Part shown: positions 30,996-43,409 of the stretch, piece after piece | How positions within the stretch are numbered: the first letter of the stretch is position 1 | Layout of the letters: each line of letters opens with the position of its first letter | NCBI RefSeq assembly: GCF_900112845.1 | Contig: NZ_FONG01000004.1 | Location: 248,001-312,000 of the forward strand | Source: Actinacidiphila alni | GTDB taxonomy: Bacteria > Actinomycetota > Actinomycetes > Streptomycetales > Streptomycetaceae | Length of the DNA: 64,000 nucleotides | Direction: 5' to 3' | Notes under the pieces: generated by a model | Databases searched by the model: none | Told to the model about the DNA's origin: nothing | The model's input: the letters and a program-made list of their open reading frames with translations, nothing else | Program-made: the position numbers and the translations under genes

Positions 30996-32225
30996 GTGAG
31001 CAGCGACCCGTGGGGCCGCGTCGATGAGACGGGGACCGTGTACGTGCGTACGGCCGACGGGGAGAAGGAGGTCGGTTCGTGGCAGGCGGGATCGCCCGAT
31101 GAGGCGCTCGCGTACTTCGAGCGCAAGTACGAGGGGCTCGTCGTGGAGATCGGCCTCCTCGAACGGCGCGTCCGGACCACCGATCTCGCCCCGAAGGACG
31201 CGTTGACCGCGATCGAGCACCTGCGGGTCTCGGTCACCGAGGCGCACGCGGTGGGCGATCTGGCGGCGCTGGGCGAACGGCTGGACGCACTGGTGGCCCT
31301 GGTGGACTCCCGGCGCGAGGAGCGCAAGGCGGCCAGGGCCAAGCAGAGCGAAGAGGCCAAGGTCGCCAAGGAGCAGCTGGTCGCCGAGGCCGAGCAGCTC
31401 GCCGAGAGCGAGCAGTGGCGGACCGCCGGCGAGCGGCTGCGCGCGCTGGTGGACACCTGGAAGGGTCTGCCGCGTCTTGACCGCAAGGCCGACGACGAGC
31501 TGTGGCACCGCTTCAGCCACGCCCGTTCGGTGTTCTCCAAGCGCCGCAAGGCGCACTTCGCGTCGCTGGACGCGCAGCGCGAGGAGGCCAGGCGGACGAA
31601 GGAGAAGCTGGTCACCGAGGCGCAGTCGCTGTCGGGTTCCACGGACTGGGGGCCGACCGCAGCCCGCTACCGCGAGCTGATGTCGGACTGGAAGGCGGCC
31701 GGGCGCGCGCAGCGCGAGGCCGAGGACGACCTGTGGAACCGCTTCCGCGGCGCCCAGGACGTGTTCTTCGCCGCCCGGGCCGAGGTGTTCGCCGAGCGGG
31801 ACTCCGAGCAGCGGGACAATCTCGCGCTCAAGGAGGAGCTGGTCGTCGAGGCGGAGAAGCTGCTGCCGGTGACGGACCTGAAGGCGGCGCGCGCGGCCTT
31901 CCGCTCGCTCAACGAGCGGTGGGAGGCGATCGGGCACGTGCCGCGGGACGCGCGGCCGCGGATCGAGGCGCGGATGCACGCCGTGGAGCGGGCACTGGCC
32001 GACTCCGAGGAAGCCGAGTGGCGGCGCACCAACCCGGAGGTCCGGGCCCGGGCGGCCGGTCTCACCGGTCAGCTCCAGGCGGCGGTCGACAAGCTCCAGT
32101 CGCAGATCGACGCGGCGCGTGCGGCCGGGAACACCGCGAAGGCCGACAAGCTCCAGTCCGAGCTGGCGGGCCGCCAGGCCCTGCTGGACGCGGCACTCAA
32201 GGGCATGGGCGAGTTCGGCGGCTGA
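30996..32225 (+). CDS. DUF349 coiled-coil protein
   Basis: A 409-residue, highly charged helical protein with several DUF349 units: DDELWHRFSHARSVFSKRRKAHF and DDLWNRFRGAQDVFFAARAEVF are two clear copies, each preceded by a W-K/W-E helix (DTWKGLP, SDWKAAG, ERWEAIG). No signal peptide or membrane helix is present. The C-terminus is a coiled coil (about 345-400). Function is unknown. GTG at 30996 is fixed by GGAGGAG at 30984-30990. It converges on relA. Confidence 0.85.
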   Translation: MSSDPWGRVDETGTVYVRTADGEKEVGSWQAGSPDEALAYFERKYEGLVVEIGLLERRVRTTDLAPKDALTAIEHLRVSVTEAHAVGDLAALGERLDALVALVDSRREERKAARAKQSEEAKVAKEQLVAEAEQLAESEQWRTAGERLRALVDTWKGLPRLDRKADDELWHRFSHARSVFSKRRKAHFASLDAQREEARRTKEKLVTEAQSLSGSTDWGPTAARYRELMSDWKAAGRAQREAEDDLWNRFRGAQDVFFAARAEVFAERDSEQRDNLALKEELVVEAEKLLPVTDLKAARAAFRSLNERWEAIGHVPRDARPRIEARMHAVERALADSEEAEWRRTNPEVRARAAGLTGQLQAAVDKLQSQIDAARAAGNTAKADKLQSELAGRQALLDAALKGMGEFGG

Positions 32226-32238
32226 GCCGGACGGACCG

Positions 32239-32283
32239 CATACGGCGGCCCCGGCGCGGACTTCGCGCCGGGGCCGCCGTATG
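32239..32283. terminator. Bidirectional terminator between the DUF349 gene and relA
   Basis: A perfect 20-bp stem (32239-32258 with 32264-32283) with a 5-base loop, the longest in the window, lies between converging genes. Confidence 0.92.
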
Positions 32284-32337
32284 CCTGCCCGTATATGTGC
32301 CCGTGTGCGCCCCCGTGTGTCCGCCTGTGCGCCGCCG

Positions 32338-34827
<2,490 letters not shown>

Positions 34828-34877
34828 GAGCACTCCTCACGCGGGGTAGAGGACCCATGGTATCGACCTGCGGCGAA

Positions 34878-34910
34878 AGGCGGGCGCCCGGACGTTCCGG
34901 GCGCCCGCCT
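34878..34910 (-). terminator. Terminator between apt and relA
   Basis: A perfect 15-bp stem (34878-34892 with 34896-34910) with a CGT loop lies downstream of apt and some 50 bases upstream of the relA start, so relA probably has its own promoter between them, or reads through. Confidence 0.85.
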
Positions 34911-35014
34911 CAGGACGCTGCGAGGGGCCGTACGCGGCCGTGGAAGGGCCCGCCGCGCCCGTACGGCGCACGGGTGTCCAACGGGCGTCCGACCGGCGCC
35001 GAGGGGCCGCGAAC

Positions 35015-35043
35015 GGGCCCAGGAGGGCCCAGGAGGGCTCGGA
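35015..35043. repeat. Three 10-bp tandem repeats
   Basis: GGGCCCAGGA occurs twice exactly and a third time as GGGCTCGGA in the gap between apt and relA. The surrounding 170 bases are low-complexity G-rich sequence without a gene. Confidence 0.6.
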
Positions 35044-35080
35044 CGGGCCTTGGCGGCCCCGGTGAGGGGCTCCGGCGGGG

Positions 35081-35641
35081 TCAGACGGCGACGAGCGTGT
35101 CCAGCGGCGCGCCGTCCAGCGCAGGGGCCAGCCGCTCCCGGCCACCGAGGAAGCCCAGCTCCAGCAGCACGGCGACACCCGCGACGGTCGCGCCGGCCCG
35201 CCGGATCAGCTCCAGCGACGCCTCCGCGGTGCCGCCGGTGGCCAGTACGTCGTCGATCACCAGCACCCGGTCGCCCGCGGCGAAGGCGTCGGTCTGCACC
35301 TCGATCTCGGCGGTGCCGTACTCCAGCTCGTACGACTGCGCCAGGGTCTTTCCGGGCAGCTTGCCCGCCTTGCGGACGGGGACGAAGCCGATGCCGGCGC
35401 GGGCGGCGGCCGGGGCGGCCAGGATGAAGCCGCGGGCTTCGAGGCCGACGACCTTGGTGGCGCCGTGCCGGTCCGCGAGGGCGGCGAGCGCGTCCACCAG
35501 CGCGCCGAAGGCGGCCGGGTCGGCCAGCAGCGGGGTGATGTCCTTGAAGACCACCCCGGGCTGCGGGTAGTCGGGGACGTCGCGGATGCGGCCGAGCAGC
35601 AGTTCCCGGAGTTCGGCGGAGGCTGCTTCCGTGGTGGTCAT
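35081..35641 (-). CDS. apt: Adenine phosphoribosyltransferase
   Basis: The 186-residue enzyme salvages adenine to AMP with PRPP. The PRPP-binding loop is VLVIDDVLATGGTA; the FKDITPLL and GLEARGFILAAPAA segments are family marks. ATG at 35641 follows a weak ribosome site. It lies between secF and relA, the order seen in mycobacteria and many Gram-positives. Confidence 0.95.
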   Translation of the reverse strand: MTTTEAASAELRELLLGRIRDVPDYPQPGVVFKDITPLLADPAAFGALVDALAALADRHGATKVVGLEARGFILAAPAAARAGIGFVPVRKAGKLPGKTLAQSYELEYGTAEIEVQTDAFAAGDRVLVIDDVLATGGTAEASLELIRRAGATVAGVAVLLELGFLGGRERLAPALDGAPLDTLVAV

Positions 35642-35744
35642 CGCACTGCTTTCGTTTTCCGTCGGTGGTCGCTGCACATCATGCCCGACACAAGCCAAGC
35701 GCCGCCGCCCCGGTCCGTGGGACCGGGGCGGCGGCGCGGTGCGG

Positions 35745-36947
35745 TCAGCGGCGCTTGCCCGAGGGGCGGCCGCGCCCGCCGCGGTTGTTGCGGTTCGCGG
35801 CCGAGCCGCGGGTGCCGGTGGAGCGGCTGCCGGACGGGGCGCCCTGGGCCCGCTGGCCCACCACGCCCGCACCGGCGGCCGCTGCCTCGGCCTCGTCGTC
35901 GGGGTCGGCGCCCTCGCCGTCCTCCGGCGCGTCCGGGTCCTCGCCGCGCTCGGCCGCCTCGGCGGCCTTCGCCGCGTCGGCGGCGCGCCTGGCCAGCACC
36001 CGCTTGCGCACCTGCTTCATGGCCGGCTCGCGCTCCTTGAGGTCCGCGACGATCGGGGTCGCGATGAAGATCGAGGAGTACGCACCGGCGCTGAGGCCGA
36101 CGAACAGCGCGAGCGCGATGTCGTTGAGCATGCCGGCGCCGAGGATGCCGCCACCGATGAAGAGCAGCGCGGCGACCGGCAGCAGCGCGACGACCGTGGT
36201 GTTGATGGACCGCACCAGGGTGCCGTTGAGGCTGCGGTTGGCCAGCTCGCTGTAGGTGGACTTGTTCTGCTTGGTGATGTCCTTGGTGGCTTCCTTGAGA
36301 CCGTCGAAGACGACGACGGTGTCGTAGAGGGAGTAACCGAGGATGGTGAGCAGACCGATCACGGTGCCCGGAGTGACCTCGAAGCCCACGATCGCGTAGA
36401 CGCCGGTGGTGATCGTGAGGTCGTGGAGCAGGGCGATCAGCGCAGCGATGGCCTTGCGCCACTCGAAGGCGATGGCGAGGTAGGCGACCACCAGGACCAG
36501 GAAGATGATCAGACCTTCCAGGGCCTTCTGGGAGATCTCCTTGCCCCAGCTCGGGCCGACGATCTCCGCGTCGATCTTCGCCTTGGGGATCTTCAGCTCG
36601 TCGGAGATGTTCTGCTGGACTTCCTTGGACGCGTCCGTGGAGATGTCGCTGACCTGGATCCGCAGGCTGCCGTTGCCGAGCTTCTGGATCGTGGCGTCGT
36701 GGCCGCCGGTGTGGCCGTCGATCTTGCTCTGCGCGTCCGAGACCGAGATTCCGACGTTCTTGGGCGTGGTGAAGACCGCGCCGCCGGAGAACTCGATGCC
36801 GAGCTTGAGGCCGTTCACCGCGAGACCGACGATCGCGACGACCGTGATCAGGATCGACACGCCGTACCAGATCCTGCGGTGGCCGACGAAGTCGTACGCG
36901 ATCTCGCCCCGGTGCAGCCGGTGACCGAGATTGCCGAGCTTGGACAT
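35745..36947 (-). CDS. secF: Protein translocase subunit SecF
   Basis: A 400-residue RND-type membrane protein that works with SecD to pull exported proteins across the membrane using the proton gradient. The first membrane helix is at about 27-46, then the GIEFSGGAVF motif and a periplasmic P1 head, then five helices from about 145 to 290 with the conserved GYSLYDTVVVFD (charge-relay Asp). The C-terminal 80 residues are charged and Gly/Arg-rich. Its ATG overlaps the secD stop by one base. Confidence 0.96.
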   Translation of the reverse strand: MSKLGNLGHRLHRGEIAYDFVGHRRIWYGVSILITVVAIVGLAVNGLKLGIEFSGGAVFTTPKNVGISVSDAQSKIDGHTGGHDATIQKLGNGSLRIQVSDISTDASKEVQQNISDELKIPKAKIDAEIVGPSWGKEISQKALEGLIIFLVLVVAYLAIAFEWRKAIAALIALLHDLTITTGVYAIVGFEVTPGTVIGLLTILGYSLYDTVVVFDGLKEATKDITKQNKSTYSELANRSLNGTLVRSINTTVVALLPVAALLFIGGGILGAGMLNDIALALFVGLSAGAYSSIFIATPIVADLKEREPAMKQVRKRVLARRAADAAKAAEAAERGEDPDAPEDGEGADPDDEAEAAAAGAGVVGQRAQGAPSGSRSTGTRGSAANRNNRGGRGRPSGKRR

Positions 36948-38743
36948 CAGGCTTCCTTCGTCTCGGTGGCGGGCCGGTTGTGGCGCACGCTGCGGCGCAG
37001 CGGTGCCTTGACGCCGAGCGCCTTGGGGTCGAGACCGGACCACTTGTGGCCTCGGGCGAAGAACGGGCGGCGGGCGAGGATCGTCATCAGCGGCTTGGTG
37101 AACAGGAACACCACGACGACGTCGAGCACGGTGGTCAGGCCGAGCGTGAACGCGAAGCCCTGGACCTTGCCGACGGTCACGACGAACAGCACGGCGGCGG
37201 CGAGGAAGGACACGAAGTCCGACACCAGGATGGTGCGCCGGGCGCGCGGCCAGCCGCGGGCGACGGCGGGCTGCAGCGAGCGGCCCTCCCGCAGCTCGTC
37301 CCTGATCCGTTCGAAGAAGACGATGAAGGAGTCGGCGGTGATACCGATGGCCACGATGGCACCGCAGACCGCCGGCAGGTTCAGCGCGAATCCGATCGCC
37401 TCACCGAGCAGACACATGATCGTGTAGGTGAGCGCGGCCGAGACCAGGAGGCTGGCCACCGCGACCATGCTCAGGCCCCGGTAGTAGGCCAGCATGTAGA
37501 GCACGACCAGCGCGAGGCCGACGGCGCCGGCGATCAGACCGCCGCGCAGCTGCTCGCCGCCGAGCGCGGCCGAGACCGTGGTCTTGTCGGAGATGTTGAA
37601 CGCCAGCGGCAGCGAGCCGTACTTCAGCACGTTCGCCAGGTCCTCGGCGGACTTCTGGGTGAAGCTGCCGGAGATCTGGGCGCTGCCGCCGGTCAGGGCG
37701 TAGGAGACCGACGGGGCCGAGACGACGTTGCCGTCCAGGTCGATCGCGAACTGGTTGTTCGGCGCGGACTGCGAGGCGAGGTCACCGGTGACCTTGGTGA
37801 ACTGGCTGGCGCCCTTGGAGTCGAAGTTCAGGTTGACGACCCAGCCGTTGCCCTGCTGCGAGTCGAAGTTGGCGCTGGCGCCGGAGACCCGCTTGCCGTC
37901 GATCAGCGTCGGGCCGAGCGCGTACTTGATCCACGTCTTGTCCTGCTGACCGCAGGCGACGACCTTGTCGGTGGCCTTGACGCCCTCGCTGGCGGCGGTG
38001 CGCTGCTTGGGGTCGGTGCAGTCCAGCTTGTCGAGCTTCGCCTGGAGGTCGGCGGGGATCGACACGTCGGAGGTGCCGGTGCTCGGCGTGGTGGCCGGGG
38101 CGCTGGGCGTCGCGGTGGGCGTCGGCGTCGGCGCCTTGTTCACGTTCGACTTCAGCGCGTCGGTGACGGCGCGGCCCTGCGGGGTGCCCGTTCCGGTCGC
38201 CGTGGTGGTCGGCGTGGAGCTGGCCTTGCCTGTGGGCGTGGAACTGGCCTTGCCGCTCGGCGTGGAGCTGGGGCTGCCGGTGGGAGTGCCGGTCGGGCTG
38301 GCCGACGGGGTGGGCGTGCCCGCCGCCTTGGGGTCGCCGTTCGCCGCGGTCAGCACCTGGCGGAAGGCGAGCTGGGCGGTGGTGCCGACCTGCTGCTCCG
38401 CCTGGTCGGCGTTGGTGCCCTTGGGGATGTTGACGATGATGTTCTTCGATCCCTGGGTCTGCACCTCCGCCTCGGAGACACCGAGTCCGTTGACCCGGCG
38501 GTTGATGATGTCCACCGCCGTGTTCATGTTGGACTTGGTGACCGCGCCGCCCTGGTTGTTCTTGGCGGTCAGCGTGATGCTGACACCACCTGCCAGGTCG
38601 ATGCCCAGCCGGGGAGTGGTGTTGCCGGAGAGGAACATCCCTCCGGTCAGCGCCACCAGGGCGATCAGGATCACGGCCAGAGCGCGCCCCGGGTATCCCT
38701 GACTCCCCGGGGACGGCCTGCGGCCCTTCTTGGGTGCTGCCAC
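36947..38743 (-). CDS. secD: Protein translocase subunit SecD
   Basis: The 598-residue partner of SecF. After the first membrane helix (about 19-40) comes LGIDLAGGVSITLTA and the large outer head; five helices follow from about residue 405, with GITADSFIVFFERIRDE holding the membrane aspartate. A stretch rich in Ser, Thr, Pro and Gly (about residues 142-228) is inserted in the head, absent from E. coli SecD. The start is GTG at 38743 with a weak upstream GGGAG. secD-secF are joined by a one-base overlap. Confidence 0.96.
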   Translation of the reverse strand: MAAPKKGRRPSPGSQGYPGRALAVILIALVALTGGMFLSGNTTPRLGIDLAGGVSITLTAKNNQGGAVTKSNMNTAVDIINRRVNGLGVSEAEVQTQGSKNIIVNIPKGTNADQAEQQVGTTAQLAFRQVLTAANGDPKAAGTPTPSASPTGTPTGSPSSTPSGKASSTPTGKASSTPTTTATGTGTPQGRAVTDALKSNVNKAPTPTPTATPSAPATTPSTGTSDVSIPADLQAKLDKLDCTDPKQRTAASEGVKATDKVVACGQQDKTWIKYALGPTLIDGKRVSGASANFDSQQGNGWVVNLNFDSKGASQFTKVTGDLASQSAPNNQFAIDLDGNVVSAPSVSYALTGGSAQISGSFTQKSAEDLANVLKYGSLPLAFNISDKTTVSAALGGEQLRGGLIAGAVGLALVVLYMLAYYRGLSMVAVASLLVSAALTYTIMCLLGEAIGFALNLPAVCGAIVAIGITADSFIVFFERIRDELREGRSLQPAVARGWPRARRTILVSDFVSFLAAAVLFVVTVGKVQGFAFTLGLTTVLDVVVVFLFTKPLMTILARRPFFARGHKWSGLDPKALGVKAPLRRSVRHNRPATETKEA

Positions 38744-38824
38744 CTTCTTGTTTCTCCCTGTCCTACCGCCCCCGAGCCTGCGCGCTCCTGGGGTGGCGCC
38801 GAAGTTGTGAGAGCCGGACCCTGC

Positions 38825-39292
38825 CTACTTGGACGTGGAGTCGGAGTCGTCCTGCCCCGGCGCGTCCTCGGTCTTGCTCAGATCGATGCGCTGTTCACCC
38901 GAGTCGTCGGCGTCGTCCTTCGGCGCGGCATCCCCGGTAGCCGCGTCCGCCGTGACGTCGCCGTCCTCGCCCTCGATGCCGTCGGACTCGGTCTCGATCT
39001 CCTCCGGCTCGATCCCGTGCACGATCCGGTTGAACTCCTCTTCGGCCAGCACCGCGCCGATGGCGTTCTTCGCGAAGTGTGCGTGCACCCCGTCCGTCAG
39101 CTCCAGGAGCACCGTCTCGTCGTTCACTTCCTTCACCACGGCGTACATCCCGCCGATGGTGCGGACGCCCGTGCCGGGCTCCATCTGGCTGCGCATCTCG
39201 CTGGCCTGGCGCTGCTTGTTCTTGGCCGACCGCGTCATCATGAACATGACGCCGACAATCAGGACCAAGGGGAGGAGAGTGACGATACTCAC
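38825..39292 (-). CDS. yajC: Preprotein translocase subunit YajC
   Basis: A 155-residue protein with one N-terminal membrane helix (IVTLLPLVLIVGVMFMM) and the YajC beta domain (MEPGTGVRTIGGMYAVVKEV; LLELTDGVHAHFAKNAIGAVL). The acidic C-terminal tail of about 55 residues is longer than in E. coli. YajC binds SecDF. GTG at 39292 is preferred because AAGGA lies upstream. It lies 81 bases before secD. Confidence 0.93.
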   Translation of the reverse strand: MSIVTLLPLVLIVGVMFMMTRSAKNKQRQASEMRSQMEPGTGVRTIGGMYAVVKEVNDETVLLELTDGVHAHFAKNAIGAVLAEEEFNRIVHGIEPEEIETESDGIEGEDGDVTADAATGDAAPKDDADDSGEQRIDLSKTEDAPGQDDSDSTSK

Positions 39293-39453
39293 GGTCTGGA
39301 CGTTCCTTCGCACGGCCAACGGTGCTGGCCTGGGTTTCGGGATGTGGGTGCCGATCCGGAGGAAGGGCGTCGGCGGAGTCTAAGCGCTGGCTCGCCGCCT
39401 GAACAACGCCAAGCATGGCACTGGGGTTCCTGAAGGGGCGAGTCTATCGGCGG

Positions 39454-40518
39454 TCACGGTCCGAACAACCCGGTCTGTCCCGGTCCCGACCCCTGCTGCG
39501 GGGGGACCAGACCGAGGTGCGCCCAGGCCGCCGGGGTGGCCACCCGGCCGCGCGGGGTGCGGGCCAGCAGCCCTTCCCGTACGAGGAACGGCTCGGCGAC
39601 CTCCTCGACCGTCTCGCGCTCCTCCCCCACCGCGACGGCCAGTGTGGACAGGCCGACGGGTCCGCCGTTGAACAGCTTCAGCAGCGCCTGGAGCACGGCC
39701 CGGTCCAGTCGGTCGAGACCGCGCCGGTCCACCTCGTAGACCTCAAGCGCCTGGGCGGCGATCTCCCGGGTGACCACCCCGTCCGCCTTGACCTGGGCGT
39801 AGTCGCGGACCCGGCGCAGCAGCCGGTTGGCGATCCGGGGGGTGCCGCGGGAGCGGCCGGCGATCTCGGCGGCGCCGTCGTCGGCGACCTCGACGTCCAG
39901 CAGCCCGGCCGAGCGGCGGATCACCTTCTCCAGTTCGGCGGGGGCGTAGAACTCCATGTGGCCCGTGAAGCCGAAGCGGTCGCGCAGCGGCGGGGGCAGC
40001 AGTCCGGCCCGGGTGGTGGCGCCGACCAGGGTGAAGGGCGGCAGCTCCAGCGGGATCGCGGTGGCGCCGGGTCCCTTGCCGACGACCACGTCGACCCGGT
40101 AGTCCTCCATCGCCATGTAGAGCATCTCCTCGGCGGGCCGCGACATGCGGTGGATCTCGTCGAGGAAGAGCACCTCGCCCTCCTGGAGCGAGGACAGGAT
40201 GGCGGCGAGGTCGCCCGCGTGCTGGATGGCCGGGCCCGAGGTGATCCGGATGGGCACGCCCATCTCGGCGGCGATGATCATCGAAAGGGTGGTCTTGCCC
40301 AGGCCCGGGGCGCCCGAGAGCAGGACGTGGTCGGCGGTGCCCTGCCGCTGCCGGGCGGCCCTGAGTACCAGGTCGAGCTGCTGCCTGACCCGTTCCTGGC
40401 CGATGAACTCCCCCAGGTCCCGGGGGCGCAGTGCCGCCTCCACGGCCTGGTCCTCGTGGTCGGCGGCGGCGCCGACCAGTCGCTCCGGCCGCTCGTCGGT
40501 GGCGTCGTCCCAGTTCAT
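39454..40518 (-). CDS. ruvB: Holliday junction helicase RuvB
   Basis: The 354-residue AAA+ motor drives branch migration with RuvA. Walker A GAPGLGKT (69-76), Walker B LFLDEIHR, sensor 1 LVGATTRAG, arginine finger PPPLRDRFG, and the C-terminal winged helix ([18 protein letters not shown]) are all present. It is the last gene of the ruvC-ruvA-ruvB set. Confidence 0.98.
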   Translation of the reverse strand: MNWDDATDERPERLVGAAADHEDQAVEAALRPRDLGEFIGQERVRQQLDLVLRAARQRQGTADHVLLSGAPGLGKTTLSMIIAAEMGVPIRITSGPAIQHAGDLAAILSSLQEGEVLFLDEIHRMSRPAEEMLYMAMEDYRVDVVVGKGPGATAIPLELPPFTLVGATTRAGLLPPPLRDRFGFTGHMEFYAPAELEKVIRRSAGLLDVEVADDGAAEIAGRSRGTPRIANRLLRRVRDYAQVKADGVVTREIAAQALEVYEVDRRGLDRLDRAVLQALLKLFNGGPVGLSTLAVAVGEERETVEEVAEPFLVREGLLARTPRGRVATPAAWAHLGLVPPQQGSGPGQTGLFGP

Positions 40519-40624
40519 CGTCGGTCTCTCGGGTCGGGTGCGGTGTCGGGTCGGTGGCTGCGGCCGGTCGGCCGGTCGGCGGGCTTACGGGGCGCGCGGG
40601 GGTCGGATACGGGCCGGGGCCGGG

Positions 40625-41236
40625 TCAGCGGGTGCGGTTCAGGGTCTGCAGGGCCGCGCGCAGCAGCGCGCCCACATTCGGCTCGTCCGCGGCCTCGGCC
40701 TGCGGGGTGACGGCGGCGACCGCCTCGTCGGCCTCGCGGGTGGCGTATCCGAGGCCGAGCAGCGCCGCGTGCAACTGCTCGCGCCAGGACGTGCCGACCG
40801 GGCTGCCGATCCCCCGGTCCGCGCCGGTCCCGACCGGTTCGCCGAGCCGGTCCTTCAGCTCCAGCAGCAGCCGCTGCGCGCCCTTCTTGCCGATGCCGGG
40901 CACGGCCGTCAGCGCCTTCTCGTCCCCGGCCGCCACCGCGCCGCGCAGCGCGTCCGGGCTGTGCACGGCCAGCATGGTCTGGGCGAGCCGCGGGCCGACG
41001 CCGCTGACGGTCTGGAGCAGCTCGAACACCTGCCGCTCGTCCTCGTCCGCGAAGCCGTAGAGGGTGAGCGAGTCCTCCCTGACCACCAGCGAGGTGGCGA
41101 GCTTGGCGGGCTGCCCGATCCGGAGCGCGGCCAGGGTGCCGGGCGCGCACTGCACGGCCATGCCCACACCGCCGACCTCGATCACCGCGGTGTCGGGGGC
41201 GAGCGCGGCGACCTGGCCGCTGACGAAGGCGATCAC
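40625..41236 (-). CDS. ruvA: Holliday junction protein RuvA
   Basis: The 203-residue protein holds the four-way junction for RuvB. The OB domain is at 1-64 ([17 protein letters not shown]), followed by paired helix-hairpin-helix motifs ([13 protein letters not shown] and [19 protein letters not shown]) and the C-terminal RuvB-binding domain. GTG at 41236 has GGAG upstream and overlaps the ruvC stop by four bases. Confidence 0.97.
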   Translation of the reverse strand: MIAFVSGQVAALAPDTAVIEVGGVGMAVQCAPGTLAALRIGQPAKLATSLVVREDSLTLYGFADEDERQVFELLQTVSGVGPRLAQTMLAVHSPDALRGAVAAGDEKALTAVPGIGKKGAQRLLLELKDRLGEPVGTGADRGIGSPVGTSWREQLHAALLGLGYATREADEAVAAVTPQAEAADEPNVGALLRAALQTLNRTR

Positions 41237-41805
41237 GTGGCGGACTCCTGGGTGCGTGCGGTTCTCGCGGCGGCGGTGCGTGCCGCCGGTCCGGGGCTGT
41301 GGGCGGCGATCGCCTGCTGGAGGCGGTTGGTGGCGGCGCCGCGCCAGATGTGGCAGATGGCCAGGGCCAGGGCGTCGGCGGCGTCGGCCGGTTTCGGCGG
41401 CGCGTCCAGCCGCAGCAGCCGGGTCACCATCGCGCCGACCTGTGCCTTGTCGGCGCGTCCGCTGCCGGTGACGGCGGCCTTGACCTCGCTGGGGGTGTGC
41501 AGATGGACGGGCAGGCCGCGCCGGGCGGCGCACAGTATGGCGACGGCGCTGGCCTGGGCGGTGCCCATCACCGTACGGACATTGTGCTGGCTGAAAACCC
41601 GCTCCACGGCGACCGCCTCGGGGCGGTGCTCGTCGAGCCACTCCTCGATGCCCTGCTCGATCAGCACCAGCCGGCGGCCGGTCTCGGCGTCGGCGGGGGT
41701 TCGGACGACACCGACGCCGACCATCGTCAGCGGGCGGCCGGGGACGCCGTCCACCACCCCGACACCGCACCGGGTCAGTCCCGGGTCGACACCCAGTACG
41801 CGCAC
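41233..41805 (-). CDS. ruvC: Crossover junction endonuclease RuvC
   Basis: The 190-residue nuclease resolves Holliday junctions. The four acidic residues are present: D7 (GVDPGL), E68 (VAVERVF), D141 and D144 ([13 protein letters not shown]). The start is GTG at 41805 with GGGAGGGGAG just upstream. It heads the ruvCAB operon, with a 12-bp tandem repeat in its leader. Confidence 0.97.
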   Translation of the reverse strand: MRVLGVDPGLTRCGVGVVDGVPGRPLTMVGVGVVRTPADAETGRRLVLIEQGIEEWLDEHRPEAVAVERVFSQHNVRTVMGTAQASAVAILCAARRGLPVHLHTPSEVKAAVTGSGRADKAQVGAMVTRLLRLDAPPKPADAADALALAICHIWRGAATNRLQQAIAAHSPGPAARTAAARTARTQESAT

Positions 41806-41821
41806 CGCGCTCCCCTCCCTC

Positions 41822-41869
41822 CCACGATCCCTGCCACGGTCCCTGCGACGGTCCCTCGGGCGATCCCTG
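41822..41869. repeat. Four 12-bp tandem repeats upstream of ruvC
   Basis: Four imperfect 12-base units (CCACGATCCCTG, CCACGGTCCCTG, CGACGGTCCCTC, GGGCGATCCCTG) lie head to tail 17 bases before the ruvC start, in its promoter or leader. Confidence 0.75.
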
Positions 41870-41931
41870 TGAACCGTTCGGCCATACGTTCCCGCAGGCT
41901 ATCGGTTCGGACCGACAACACCGACGACAAA

Positions 41932-41965
41932 GGCGGGCGCGACGGGTGTGTCCCGTCGGCCCGCC
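41932..41965 (-). terminator. Terminator after yebC
   Basis: GGCGGGCGCGACGGG pairs with CCCGTCGGCCCGCC (one bulged base) about 25 bases beyond the yebC stop on the minus strand, separating yebC from ruvCAB. Confidence 0.8.
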
Positions 41966-41989
41966 CTCGTACGGCAGGTTGATGGCCCG

Positions 41990-42742
41990 TCAGGCGTCGA
42001 CCTTCTCCATGACCTCGTCGGAGACGTCGAAGTTGGCGAAGACGTTCTGCACGTCGTCGCTGTCCTCCAGCGCGTCGATCAGCTTGAAGATCTTGCGCGC
42101 GCCGTCCTCGTCCAGCTCGACCTGCATGGTCGGCAGGAAGTTGGCGTCGGCCGAGTCGTAGTCGATCCCGGCCTCCTGGAGGGCCTTGCGGACCGGCACC
42201 AGGTCGGTGGCCTCGCTGATCACCTCGTAGGACTCGCCGAGGTCGTTGACCTCCTCGGCGCCCGCGTCGAGCACCGCGCCCAGCACGTCGTCCTCGCCCA
42301 GCTCACCCTTGGGGACGATCACCACGCCCTTGCGGTTGAACAGGTACGACACCGAGCCGGGGTCGGCCATCGAGCCGCCGTTGCGGGTCATGGCGACCCG
42401 GACGTCGGACGCGGCACGGTTACGGTTGTCGGTGAGGCACTCGATCAGCACCGCGACGCCGTTGGGGCCGTAGCCCTCGTACATGATCGTCTGGTAGTCC
42501 GCGCCACCGGCTTCGAGGCCGGCGCCGCGCTTGACGGCGCTGTCGATGTTCTTGTTCGGGACCGAGCTCTTCTTCGCCTTCTGGATGGCGTCGAACAGCG
42601 TCGGGTTGCCGTCCGGATCGGCGCCGCCGGTCCGCGCCGCGACCTCGATGTTCTTGATCAGCTTCGCGAAGAGCTTGCCGCGCTTGGCATCGATCACGGC
42701 CTTCTTGTGCTTGGTCGTGGCCCATTTAGAGTGGCCGGACAT
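41990..42742 (-). CDS. YebC/PmpR-family protein (TACO1 type)
   Basis: The 250-residue protein begins [22 protein letters not shown], the hallmark of the family. Members act as DNA-binding regulators or, for some, relieve ribosome stalling; which applies here cannot be read. AEGYGPNG-like segment [11 protein letters not shown] and the acidic C-terminal domain are present. It lies between pdxT and ruvC, as across many bacteria. Confidence 0.95.
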   Translation of the reverse strand: MSGHSKWATTKHKKAVIDAKRGKLFAKLIKNIEVAARTGGADPDGNPTLFDAIQKAKKSSVPNKNIDSAVKRGAGLEAGGADYQTIMYEGYGPNGVAVLIECLTDNRNRAASDVRVAMTRNGGSMADPGSVSYLFNRKGVVIVPKGELGEDDVLGAVLDAGAEEVNDLGESYEVISEATDLVPVRKALQEAGIDYDSADANFLPTMQVELDEDGARKIFKLIDALEDSDDVQNVFANFDVSDEVMEKVDA

Positions 42743-42808
42743 CCGCCTGTCTCCTTCGCGTCACCAAATGCTGTCTTTCGTCGCGCCGCCGATCCTACCG
42801 GGATCCGC

Positions 42809-43402
42809 TCAGCCCGCCGCGCGCACGCCGTCCACGAAGAGTTCATGGACCCGGTGGTCGCCGGTCAGTTCGGGGTGGAACGAGGTCGCGAGCACACGGT
42901 GCTGCCGGACCGCGACGACGTGGCCACCGTACTCGGCGAGCACCTCGACGTCCGCACCCACCGACTCGACCCACGGGGCACGGATGAAGACGCCCTCGAC
43001 GGGACCGCCGTCGATGCCCGTGACGTCGACGACCGCCTCGAAGGACTCGTTCTGCCGGCCGAAGGCGTTGCGGCGCACGATCATGTCGATGCCGCCGAAG
43101 GTCTCCTGACCGGAGCGGGGGTCGAGGATCTTGTCGGCGACCATGATCAGGCCGGCGCAGGTGCCGTAGACGGGCAGGCCGTCCGCGATGGCCGCGCGCA
43201 GCGGCTCCATCAGGCCGAACAGCGCGGCGAGCTTGGAGATCGTGGTGGACTCGCCGCCGGGTATCACCAGGCCGTCGATCCCGGCCAGTTCCTCCGGGCG
43301 CCGGACGGGCCTGGCCGCGGCGTCCGCCGCGGCCAGTGCCGTCAGGTGCTCCCGGACGTCGCCCTGGAGTGCCAGGACGCCGATGGTGGGAGTGCTGGTC
43401 AT
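42809..43402 (-). CDS. pdxT: Pyridoxal 5'-phosphate synthase glutaminase PdxT
   Basis: The 197-residue glutaminase hands ammonia to PdxS. The triad is C82 (GTCAGL), H176 and E178 (SFHPEL); the IPGGEST oxyanion loop is typical. The ATG at 43402 lies 7 bases after pdxS, so the two are co-expressed. Confidence 0.97.
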   Translation of the reverse strand: MTSTPTIGVLALQGDVREHLTALAAADAAARPVRRPEELAGIDGLVIPGGESTTISKLAALFGLMEPLRAAIADGLPVYGTCAGLIMVADKILDPRSGQETFGGIDMIVRRNAFGRQNESFEAVVDVTGIDGGPVEGVFIRAPWVESVGADVEVLAEYGGHVVAVRQHRVLATSFHPELTGDHRVHELFVDGVRAAG

Positions 43403-43409
43403 CGTCGCC

